Source: Plumapathes pennacea
Taxonomy: Eukaryota > Cnidaria > Anthozoa > Antipatharia > Myriopathidae
Assembly (NCBI GenBank): GCA_964036295.1
Contig: OZ038464.1
Coordinates: forward strand, 10,216,001-10,280,000
Direction of reading: 5' to 3'
DNA length: 64,000 bases
This document shows, in pieces, positions 55,282 through 64,000 of this stretch. A model generated the notes under the pieces. It made no database searches. It saw only the letters and a list, made by a program, of their open reading frames with translations, and was not told where the DNA came from. Position 1 is the first letter of the stretch; the number at the start of each line of letters is the position of its first letter. Position numbers and translations under genes: made by a program.

Positions 55282-58112
55282 TTATTCTTCAGGTGGTCCA
55301 GTTCTTTGACTTGCTCTGTGCATCCCAAGAGGCCATACAAAGGCGAGTATGAGAGCACTGTTCAGGTGGATCTGGAATGTGGCCAACAACTTTGAACTCT
55401 GGGTCTGTAACAGCTGTGCCTGGAGAAGTGCATGTGTCTGGAACTGTTTCCTGAGGAATGTGGATCTTGGACTGCGATTGGATCTGGAAGAATGTGCGAG
55501 TCTGTATCTGGGCCTGGCATGGTCACAGCAATTATCTGCCTCTTCACATGGTTCTTCCTCATCATATTCAAGCTCTTGGTGATTATGCTCAGCTAGTGGG
55601 ATGTTGTCATCATCACTTTCATACTTATCCTGCTCTGGTGGCAACAGGAAACCAGTTGTAGCCTTGGTGACTATCAGGTTCTCCAGTTTGGTCAGGCAGG
55701 TACAGAAAGTGCCCTGGGAGGTTGATGTTTTGCTCAAGACACAAGGAGCAGGACTCCTCAAGGTGAGACTCCTTCTTGCTTGCAGTGCTTGAACGGAAGT
55801 GGTGAAGTGCTGGACCCTCTGGTATGGTTGGAGGTTTGGACTTGAAATATGACATTTTCACTTTCATTTGAGTTACGAAATATGACATTTTCACCATCAT
55901 AGTCCCACCACACACCAGGGCCTAGAACTAGGAAGTCACTTATCTTCTCCAGATGGGCTTGCCATTCTCTTGGATGCTGCTGAATAATGTTGGCAGAAAT
56001 AAGGGTGTCTGGAAACTCGATGAGGCTCTCAGACAGCTTGCTTATCTTTCTTCTCTGCTCTGCACTCCGTGATCCCTTACCTTGTTTTCGCAAATTGTCC
56101 TCAGCCTGCAGCCTGCTCAAAGGGTTGCCAATAATGTGACCATTTTCTGCATTCATTGCTGTGCCTGACATGATCCTAAGCTGTAGTGGTGCATGACTGA
56201 TTAGGCCACGGAAATGCTTGCCATACAGTTTCCGGCGTGTCATTGCAGAGCATGGCATGGCATGGCAGAAACTCAAGTTGTGGTATCTGAGGATGAGGCG
56301 TGGGGATCTCTTGCTTTCATCTGCATACAGGATTTCGTACATTTCATCAAGTGTGTTCATTATCTGCTGCACCTTGAGGGGAGCTCTTTATCTCAACTGG
56401 AAAGATGCAACAATTATTGAACACTTTTGGGCGAATGCTCTTTTCTTGTCCTTGTCCTCCACTGTCAGCTTTACAGCTTCACGCAGGAGTGATGCTGCTC
56501 CTTCTGGAACATGGTTAGGAAGCTCCTGCAACAGATTCCCAATATGTCTAGCCAAGTTATGCATTGGCGCACATGGTAGAACCTCATAATGTTCCAAGTT
56601 GAGGCTTTGAAGAGGAGGATCCGGGTTTAGGAAGAGCAGGGCTGGTACTCAGACCTTTCCTCTCAGATGACTTGTGAGTGCCCACTGCAGGTCAGGTTTG
56701 AGCTCACCTTGTGCCACTAATCCCCTTGCTGCTATTTCTCTTTCCAGGTCAGACTTGTTTTTGAAGGGCTTTGGGTGCATTGCCAGGGAGAGTCGCCTTC
56801 CAATAGGGCTACCAAGAACTGACTGCTGCCTTTCAAGGTATGTAACTACCTTGCATCTTGAAATATGGTCCAGTTCATAGACCCAGTTAGCATGTACAGC
56901 ACAATAAAAGTGCCCTCCCTTGTGCTGTCTACCTCCAGTTCAACTGCAGGGCTATCACCCTTGCAGAAACGCAACTTGTCATGAATGTGGACACCAGAGG
57001 GAAGTTCTAGTGGGTGTCTCAGATTCCTGAGACAATCACAACGGGTTTCTGTGTATGCTAACTGGCCAATATCTGCATCTCTACATTTGTAAGAAAAAAA
57101 TTCATGCATGTACGTATGAATGAATGTATGCATATATGTATGCATATGTATGTAACATATCATTATTGTCTGTTTTATTCACATTCTTGCTCCCCCATAT
57201 ACCGATATGGACTTGTAAATCAATAAAATTAGTGATATTAGTCGAAGCTCCCATAAGTGGACAAGTGGGAAGTATAAAGGTGTCTGGAACTGGAACTGAT
57301 GTGTAAATAAATAGCTTGACGGAGTTAAAGTTTAAATGGAATTTTGTAAAATCATTATAGTATAAGACGTAGAGCCCTGTCCATTTATGGGAGTTTCTGC
57401 CCAGAGAGATTTGACTTTATTATGCATAAACTTGCAGAGGTTGGAGTTAAATTTCACAAATGGTGCAGCTATACATTACAAAGCATATTTTTTAAAGATT
57501 AAAGCAATGTACAAAATAATTTTGTACAATATTGTATCTGAGGTTACTTTATCAGATTACTGGAGTATTATCAACACATCCCAAATGTGTATGAGGAGTT
57601 CTCCATTGCACTTGTGCACACTTACCTTGCAATAATGTAGACTTGTGGTTGTTCAACAGCTGCTTGTATGTCAACCTCCTGTTTCTTTTTATTCCTCTGA
57701 TGTGAGATGGAATGCAGGGTCATACAAAGTTGTGACCATGAACAGTAAATAGCCATGGTTGGCGACAGTTGAATGGTCATGCCAAATAATCAGATGCCTT
57801 GTTCTTTCTAGTATCTTCAACTTCCTCATGGATGCAAACCCCTCACTGTCATAAAATTCATTTAATGCTTGGAGTCGTGCAGCAACCTACAGCCTTGACA
57901 TTTCAGCATAATACTCATCTGGTTGATTCCGGATTAATTCTGATTGGTTGTGGAGCATTTTGGTTCTGATTTCTTCTAAAGGCCTTTTCCTTCCTTCAGC
58001 TATCACTTCAATTTGTTTGATGTTTTTGTCTTTGTCCAAAATCAGTTTCTTGAATTTTTTTGGGACAATGACCTCCCCAATAGAGAATTCACCAGAAGCA
58101 ATCTTGTCTTTG
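55282..58112 (-). pseudogene. Family C gene, C-terminal part
   Basis: On minus, from the insertion edge: KIASGEFSIGEVIVPKKFKK (58095), an in-frame stop near 57885, then RTRHLIIWHDHSTVANHGYL (57800) and LYDPAFHLTSEE; a second exon (about 57090-56850) with RFCKGDSPAVELEVD; then PIGRRLSLAMHPKPFKNK, a stop near 56650, VPALLFLNPDPPLQSLN, CAPMHNLARHIGNLLQELPN, a stop at 56388, and LYADESKRSPRLILRYHNLS, RKLYGKHFRGLISHAPLQLR, GHIIGNPLSRLQAE, HPREWQAHLEKISDFLVLG. A frame change near 55830 leads to an acidic tail. I know similar proteins as a large uncharacterised cnidarian family; no enzymatic motif is certain. A 33-bp tandem duplication occurs at 55844-55894. Confidence 0.6.
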
Positions 58113-58365
58113 ATGGAACTCCAACACTGTCTTATGTTACTTTACTCTATTATGTGTGGTACTTATCTCATTATATGTGGTACATAAATCATTATCTGTG
58201 GTACATAAAACATTATATGTGGTGCCTTCCTCATTATACTTGGTGCCTTCTTCGTTATATGCGGTGCATACTTTATTATATGAGGTGCTGAATCCTCAGG
58301 GACCTGGGTAAGAGCTGAATATGTCCTAGAATACCATGTGTGCACACTTTCTCCCGCCAATTTGT
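58113..58365 (+). repeat. Left minisatellite-containing TIR
   Basis: Outer part identical in order to the right arm (CTTATGTTACTTTACTCTAT), then about seven 21-bp units of CATTATATGTGGTACATAAA type, then GAGGTGCTGAATCCTCAGGG to CTCCCGCCAATTTGT. Confidence 0.9.
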
Positions 58366-58750
58366 CAGAAATTTTCAGTATGACACAAACTATGCATGCA
58401 GTCTTGATAAAAGTTCAAGACACATGTGGTGCCCCCGCATTCTTCATTCCAAAGTGTGTTCTCGTGAATTTACTCAAAGAGGGTTTACAATCAAGGAGAT
58501 GTCCACAGTACAACTGCAGAATCCAGTGGGGATTGAGCTTGAGAGTGCCACTGTAGAAATGTATGGTGTGGAGGGAGTCTTGGATCAAGATGATGATGAT
58601 GGCGACAACCGACCATCAGATATCCTCAGTGAGCAGTGTTTGCAATATTTAAATCACCACATTACACCAGGTTGGAATTCTACAAATTATGGAATAGATG
58701 TTTATTTGCAAGTCCTAAGCTGCATGAACAATTTTAGCCAGAACATTTGA
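58340..58750 (+). CDS. Unassigned ORF inside the SAM element
   Basis: 136 codons beginning inside the left TIR. The second half is acidic with a protein-like composition (GIELESATVEMYGVEGVLDQ, then a run of Asp, LNHHITPGWNSTNYG). No domain is recognised. It would be divergent from nothing and convergent with the SAM gene. May be a real second gene, an exon, or chance. Confidence 0.25.
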   Translation: MHTFSRQFVRNFQYDTNYACSLDKSSRHMWCPRILHSKVCSREFTQRGFTIKEMSTVQLQNPVGIELESATVEMYGVEGVLDQDDDDGDNRPSDILSEQCLQYLNHHITPGWNSTNYGIDVYLQVLSCMNNFSQNI

Positions 58751-59320
58751 CTTATTTCTTGAGAAAGTGACGTAAATACATGTTTGTTTACACAGCAATC
58801 AATAAAATGTCTTTTCACGTGGCGACTTTTTGGCTCAGGCTACTAAGATTTTTTGGCAGTTGTCAGGATTCTATAAGATTTGCTCGTTATCTCTTGCTCT
58901 CGCATTTGCTGGTTCGAATCGCAAAGCAGACCTCCAAAAAATCCTAATGTATTTTTTTCCACTTTTTTGTTGTTTGTTTCGAGTGTTTTAATTCAAGATG
59001 ATGCAGATAAAATAAAGTCACATAAAATGTTCTTCTATAAACCCATTAATTCTATTATCAGAGAAGCAACATAGAAACAATAGAATCAATACACCTTGCA
59101 ACAGCTATGTTAATTTGACTAAAACTATGAGTCTGTGAGTCCAGGAATACATGTACAATGTAAGTGGATTAATAAACACCAAAATATGCATTACAGAATG
59201 CAAGGTCATATAACTGGAATAGCTTGTCTGTTGGCTCCAGGTTACCACCCAGAGGGGCTATAGGGTCCATGTTTCTCACCAGAGGGACTGTAGGCTCCAT
59301 GTCTCCCATCATAGAAGCTC

Positions 59321-60373
59321 TTAAGGCTGCTGCTGAGTGCCAACTGACATGTTTTTCCGCAAAGGGGGCTGCTGGTCATGATTGACACGAGGCTCTTGGG
59401 TTATGGTTACCATGTCCCCATGTGAGGAAGACTGATGGGTTGCAGTAGAACTTGAATTTCCTTGATTAGAAACAGATTGTGGGACTGCACTGCTCGTACC
59501 CAGGCTTCCATTGACAGAGGGTGGAAGCCCTGTTTCATTGTTATCACCGTCATCAAAAATAGTTTCAGTACACTCCAATGCATGTTTCCTAAGGTTATGG
59601 ACGAGAATTTCCTTCAGGCACCATCGGCAATTTTCTTTCAGGAGAGACCCACTACTTTTTGGTGCCAAAGACCTGGTACTCAGATTCCTCTGAATAGGCC
59701 TCAGATAAATTTTGGCTTGCCCACCCACAGTTGACTTGAGATCTCTTGCAGACCATGAACTTTGAATGACAGCCAAGTCCCTACAATTTGACAAACACTG
59801 CAACATCTCAAAACCACCACAAGTATGGAGTTGGGGGAAGCCAAATGTGTCACCGTTTTTGTCCTTGGTATCACTCGTTAATTTGGCGAAAACATCTTCC
59901 TCTTTGTCTTCCACCAAGAGCTTGATCTTCTTGGACCCAAGTCCTGCCAAGTGTAAAATCTGCTTTTCCACTGAGGACGGGGTTTTGGTGACATGGCGAG
60001 ATGAAAGACACACAAACTGAACCGTTCATGTCCGTTGCGGACACGAGTTCTTTCGTTTTCTTCCTCTACCTCTTCCAGTACTGGTGCCTCTGTGCGAGCT
60101 TCCGCTCAGTTCAAAGAGAAGACTTCTCTCTTGCCTTACTGTTGATGCCAAACCAGAGAGATCACGGTTCTCGGCGTTCTCACCTTGGGCTTGGTTCTTT
60201 TCTGCAAATTTACCACACAAATTTCTGAGGCGTATGCGGTCTCCCACCGTAGACACGCCAAGTCCTGCCAAGGCGGTTTCGGACATTGACAAAACCACTT
60301 GCGGGTCAACCCTTTCTTCCTTAAACCTTTCTATAAGAGTGCCCAAGTTTAACTGATTTAAAATAAATTCCAT
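59321..60373 (-). pseudogene. SAM-domain, C2HC-finger protein (G2E3-like N-terminus), one stop
   Basis: One frame from ATG at 60373 to the stop at 59321, broken by a single TGA near 60025. Residues 1-60 form a SAM domain (MEFILNQLNLGTLIERFKEE, ALAGLGVSTVGDRIRLRNLC). A basic linker (RGRGRKRKNSC) follows, then VQFVCLSSRHVTKTPSS, LAGLGSKKIKLLVEDKEEDV, FPQLHTCGGFEMLQCLSNCR, AKIYLRPIQRNL, and a C2HC finger (CRWCLKEILVHNLRKHALEC). The tail is Ser/Gln-rich and low complexity. The order after the SAM domain recalls G2/M-phase-specific E3 ligase-like proteins expanded in fish and corals, but the HECT ligase domain is absent. The start lies 18 bp inside the right TIR, which therefore probably acts as promoter. 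Cargo or captured host gene. Confidence 0.7.
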
Positions 60374-60391
60374 GATAGCATCGACTGCAAT

Positions 60392-60768
60392 ACAAAATGG
60401 CAGGAGAAAATGTGCACACATTGCATTCTGGGACATATTCAGCTCTTACCCAGGCCCCTGAGGACTCAGCACCTCATGATAACGAAGAAAGCACCGCATA
60501 TAATGAAATAGGCACCGCATATAATGAAATAGGCACCGCATATAATGAAATAGGCGCTGCATATAACGAAGTATGCACCGCATATAATGAGAAAGGCACG
60601 CATATAATGAATAAGGCACCGCATATAATGAATAAGGCACCGCATATAATGAATAAGGCACCGCATATAATGAAGAAGGCACCACAGATAACGATTTATG
60701 TACCACATGATTAGATAAGTACCACACATAATAGAGTAAAGTAACATAAGACAGTGTTGGCGTTCCAT
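60392..60768 (-). repeat. Right minisatellite-containing TIR
   Basis: About thirteen 21-bp units of GCACCGCATATAATGAAATAG type at roughly 60490-60710, bracketed by the same inner (CTCCTGCCATTTTGT on minus) and outer (ATGGAACGCCAACACTG on minus) unique parts as the left arm. It is about 120 bp longer than the left arm because of extra units. Confidence 0.92.
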
Positions 60769-61991
60769 AGTCTTTGACCCTTGACTTGATGCTGGCATTG
60801 ATTTCCTGAGTTGGGAGAGTTACCTTACCTGACAGAGAAATTAAGCATTGAATCTCTTAGTTATTATCACACTGCATACATGTATTAAATATATGATATA
60901 TAACTTCGGGAAAAAAAGTAAAAAAAAAGCATTCTGTTAATTGCATATGCTGGAAATGTTGCTAACATGCACCTGCTGCTCCTCAAAGCTTCTTTCTGCT
61001 TGCTTGTCGCTCTCCACCAAGTCTGTTCTCTGGTACCTGGAACCGTTGGACATCTATTCCTTCACTAATCAACCAGTCTTTGACAACTTGTCCTCCATTT
61101 TTTGCCACTGCACCTGTCTTGTTGTTCACTTGATACTTTTTAGCCAATGCTGACCAGTTGAGTTTTGTCACTGGGGTATCCTTCCACCTCCAGCTGCAGA
61201 TCTTCCAACCCTGATAATTTTTGTAGATTCCCACTGATTTGTTGGCTTTTTCTTTCCCTCTCTAACTTTCAGCAAGTACGCATCACGTCTTTTGCCTCTC
61301 TCCTGCTTTCAAAACTAGATGCCAACCTTTCTCTTTGCGTGCTTGCATATGATTGTCGATTGCCAAGGCATCTGAAAAGATTTTTTATTATTATCTTGTT
61401 CTGGGATACTTGAATGAATTACTGTAGACCAGGGATCATGCATGTGAATTTATTGTGTGTGCTCATCAGAGGTTGGAGGTTGGCAATACTGCTAAGCTGA
61501 CATGATAAACATTGAAGCATTGTGTTCAATGTTGTTTTTTGACCCCATGGTGTCTCTTGAAGTAGTGCTTCAAAGTCTCCACTTTCCCACAAAAGCACAT
61601 AAAGACAATCAGAGATCATTTAATTCTACCTGAGCACTGAGGTTTCCTTCCAGTTTTCTTTCACCTTTGCTTTTGCTTTCCTCAAGACTTCTCCACTGCA
61701 GATCTTCTTTCAACATTAGCCCCTGGCACTTTAGTTGGCCTCTCCAAGTGACACACCAGACCATTTCTGAAAAACTGGGTTCAGGGTTTTGTAGATTGAA
61801 TTAGCCCCATCCAGTGCCTCTTTGATTAGTACTGTTTTGTTTGCTCTTGCTTGTAGATTTGCATTTAACTCTCGAGCTACTAAAAATGGATTTTCTCTTG
61901 CTTTGTAACGGACATTCAGCTCAAGGGATTTTGGTGAACTGCTAAGATGATCTTGCTGTTTTGCCGTTGATATTGCAGATTTTGCTGGCAT
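60769..61991 (-). pseudogene. Family C gene, N-terminal part
   Basis: Exon-like frames on minus: MPAKSAISTAKQQDHLSS to VFQKWSGVSLGE (61991-61731); KRRDAYLLKVREGK then, after a frame change at an A-run near 61245, SVGIYKNYQGWKICSWRWKD, LAKKYQVNNKTGAVAKNGGQ, VVKDWLISEGIDV (61230-60983); and a short exon starting at 60828 after a TTTCTCTGTCAG acceptor, reading VTLPTQEINASIKSRVKD up to the insertion. It is continuous in frame with KIASGEF at 58112 once the SAM element is removed. The KNGGQVVKDWL region could be DNA-binding, but this is a guess. The gap 61260-61730 is mostly intronic. Confidence 0.6.
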
Positions 61992-63078
61992 ATAGAGCTG
62001 TTATTTTTGCAAATCCGCAGGTTGTTGGTGATAAGAAACTGCCGGACATTTTGACCCAGAATCTCCAGCAATAGATGAAACACGACGTTGCTCATGAGTT
62101 TGTGATTACACTAATTTTACCGCCAGAAATTCAAAGAAAGTGTGCCCAAATAATTAGTGATCTGAGCCTGAACTGCAAGATTCTGGCGCAAAAACGTTGG
62201 CTATAGGCAGGAGGAAAAATCCCTTGCAAAGCGAACACCACAGAATGTAAATAAACCTGTTTATTCCCTACTCGTTTGGTAGTTTTACATCATATAAACA
62301 TGAACAAAGTATATCAAAAACCTGCTAACCCATTCTGGTTCCTCGATTCTCCAGCTAGTCTTCTTGAGAGCGACTGCAGTGCCTCTTTGTCCGCCATCTT
62401 GAAAATCACCGTTTCCATCGAAACCGGTGGTGTAACAGACCGCATACTCTTATATTTGTATCCAAAATGGCGTCAAGAGCTATCACCGAACATCAAGATG
62501 AACTTTATGGTGGCACAATGATTTTTCGTGTATCTAACCTGCCTTACTTTTTCTGGCACGTAAAATGTGCACGTTTTTGTCTAACGTCAATGAGGATGGA
62601 CGTCTATAATGAAAGTGGAAAAAGGAATTAGGGTTTAAGTGCGCCAAATAACAGTATTTTGACTATAAAGAGTCAGGCTTGCAAATGTAAGCAAGCAAAT
62701 CAACCATCATTGGCAAGAAATATTTCAAGACCTTTAATCTTTCTCAAACTAACAAGGTATTCAGTGTTCGTTTAGTTACTATGCTGGGCTAAGGAAAACG
62801 GGTATTCAAAATTGCACTATTTTTCAAACACTATCGGTCACGTGTTTGGTTGTCATGCCAACAAGAGAGCGCATTAGATAGCAAATATTTTTACCTTCTT
62901 TTTGAATATGACTTACTACCCTTGGATCCTTTTTCTTTGAGTTTTTAAAATTTATTCATTTAATTGGGTGTTTTTCCCACCCGACCCAGGCCTTAATCTA
63001 CTTGAGATTATAAAGATTTAGTAGTTTATCAGTACTATTTCATTGTAATGTAGGGTGTAAATTAAAGTTTCTGTAACA
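61992..63078. other. Presumed 5' flank of family C; no gene
   Basis: GTCCGCCATCTTGAAAATC at 62388 and AATGGCGTC at 62466 resemble metazoan YY1-type promoter motifs, compatible with a promoter region for either strand. No coding exon is recognised. Confidence 0.35.
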
Positions 63079-63390
63079 TTATTCCTCTGGGGAGAGGGGG
63101 TTAGATTTGGTTAATGCTTTAATTTTCTTAAATTTCTCCTTATGTGCTTTACATAGATGCTGTCCCATACGCATGACGATTTTCCCACAATCCAGGTATA
63201 CACATTGGTATGTGACAACCAGACTTCTGCAGCAGTTTCCTGTTGGAGCGTGCAATGACAAGACATAAAGTAGAGTTATCTCCAAGTTTGCCTTCATGCT
63301 GGCTCTTCAAGTGACGATTGAGATGAGTACCAAAGAAAGGACAAAAGAGGCAATGCCGCTTTTTGTTTTTGCAGTTTACTGCATACGATT
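63079..63390 (-). CDS. C2H2 zinc-finger exon, unassigned
   Basis: On minus, two finger-like segments: CLFCPFFGTHLNRHLKSQH near 63350-63290 and, in another frame, CVYLDCGKIVMRMGQHLCKA near 63215-63150, followed by a basic end (KFKKIKALTKSN) and a stop at 63079. The C-x2-C/H-x4-H spacing fits degenerate C2H2 fingers. A frame change between them means either an intron or damage. Upstream exons may lie beyond 63420. Confidence 0.35.
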
Positions 63391-64000
63391 CCCCAAAAAA
63401 GACATTTACAATAAACCTACAGAAAATAAATCATTAGTGTTATAGACATACTGTAATTCTGCTGCAGGTATGCACACCTGTATACTTTAATTGCTGTATT
63501 GAAGTCGAAAGTGCATGTATGTAATAAAAATACTGCATGAATGTCACCTTTAACAATATCAAAATTAAACTTCATCTAAAATAAAGGGGGTTGACATTTT
63601 CATTTTAATATGGGCCCATTAAATGAATGTACATGTGTGGCAGTGATACTTACATTTAAGTTATCAACATCTTCATCACTTAAACTATCACCTAATTCTT
63701 GTTTTGCTTTTTCTGATACCAATATTATAACATTGGAATAGAGCAATAACATATTAATATAGCATTCAAAATCCTGACTGCATAAAGCCAATAATAGTGT
63801 ATTTGCACATCCAAAGGATAAAACTTGCTTGCCTAAAGGTTTTCCAGTTGTAACTGAAAATGTCATACAGTACATGTTTTGTGAAAGCTACTCAAGGGTC
63901 TTTTCTTTTCTAATTTAAGCCTTGGAATCTGACCATCTGACAATTACAAATGAGCAACACCCCCTCTCCCTCTCTCTTCTATGGAAGGACTACATGGAAT
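63391..64000. other. No firmly recognised gene
   Basis: A 91-codon minus ORF at 63600-63875 ends with an acidic stretch (ELGDSLSDEDVDNLNV) that could be a further exon of the zinc-finger gene, but no domain supports it. Confidence 0.3.

Larger units (their letters stand above)
58113..60768. mobile_element. 2.66-kb element with minisatellite TIRs carrying a SAM gene
   Basis: Inverted ends start ATGGAAC(T/G)CCAACACTG. The flanks carry TGTCTTTG (58105-58112) and AGTCTTTG (60769-60776), an 8-bp duplication with one mismatch. Removing the element and one flank copy joins two halves of the family C gene in frame (...SRVKD + KIASGEF...), which independently confirms the boundaries. Each arm has an outer unique ~56 bp, a 21-bp minisatellite (about 7 units left, about 13 right), and an inner unique ~90 bp. 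The interior holds a SAM-domain gene on minus and an unassigned plus ORF. No transposase is recognised. An 8-bp duplication fits hAT, P, Merlin-like or MULE-like groups, but the termini do not identify one. Confidence 0.85.

Noticed and set aside
60397-60714. ORF of 106 codons with a 7-residue repeat (TAYNEIG) in the right TIR
   Set aside because: A 21-bp minisatellite keeps any stop-free frame open automatically, and opposite-strand ORFs exist over the same units. Although both arms begin with a similar MAGE(N/S)VHT stretch, that is explained by TIR homology.
1-64000. CRISPR array, bacterial operons, rRNA or tRNA genes
   Set aside because: No direct repeats with spacers, no ribosome-binding-site-spaced gene runs and no cloverleaf or rRNA core seen; introns and transposon types show animal nuclear DNA.

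Overview
This is a eukaryotic, AT-rich, gene-poor window, most likely from an anthozoan cnidarian such as a stony coral. The evidence is spliced (intron-bearing) coding fragments, animal-type transposon superfamilies (BEL/Pao, Ty3/Gypsy, CR1/L2-like LINEs, Kolobok with a THAP finger, Harbinger with a Myb/SANT partner, KDZ, hAT-like), and several multi-copy protein families (DUF6589, P2X7 ballast-like, SAM/G2E3-like) that I associate with coral and anemone gene sets. No database search was possible, so the organism is an inference. I see no rRNA, no tRNA, no CRISPR array and no confidently intact host gene; almost every coding segment is a broken or nested mobile element.

Layout, left to right. 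0.1-2.4 kb: 5' part of a KDZ-like transposase gene (minus), split by a TTAA-type MITE (1574-2094). 2.5-6.8 kb: BEL/Pao fragments, ~190-bp repeats and copy A of a 1.35-kb direct repeat. 8.0-10.6 kb: decayed C2H2-containing DDE-like gene (family A), interrupted by a BEL/Pao element with matching LTRs and a 6-bp target duplication but no reverse transcriptase core (10636-15504). 16.1-17.9 kb: copy A of a long inverted repeat whose partner lies at 37.2-38.3 kb. 18.8-22.8 kb: a complete-ended Kolobok transposon (TTAA duplication, ~210-bp TIRs) with a THAP-DDE transposase on minus and a three-exon P2X7-ballast-like gene on plus, inside hAT-like sequence. 23.8-25.2 kb: another BEL/Pao remnant. 26.6-29.65 kb: Harbinger transposase and its convergent Myb partner. 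29.7-30.7 kb: unknown family-B gene with one stop. 31.7-36.6 kb: a LINE split by a 3.25-kb TIR element carrying a palindrome, a kinase fragment and a 150-bp satellite. 38.9-39.5 kb: second P2X7-like fragment. 40-44 kb: ~190-bp repeats, a BEL/Pao C-terminus, the 3' end of a conserved gene, and copy B of the 1.35-kb repeat. 44.6-52.7 kb: a DUF6589 gene interrupted by a 5'-truncated Gypsy element, with a LINE (52.67-54.09 kb) abutting its most upstream visible exon. 55.3-62.0 kb: family-C gene (minus), split by a 2.66-kb element whose TIRs contain 21-bp minisatellites and which carries a SAM-domain gene. 63.1-63.4 kb: zinc-finger exon.

The dominant theme is nested insertion: BEL into family A, Kolobok into hAT-like DNA, a TIR element into a LINE, Gypsy into DUF6589, the SAM element into family C, a MITE into the KDZ gene. 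In several cases the split reading frame closes when the insert and one duplication copy are removed. The most novel-looking units are the SAM-carrying element with minisatellite TIRs (58113-60768) and the Kolobok carrying a P2X7 ballast-like gene (18793-22777).
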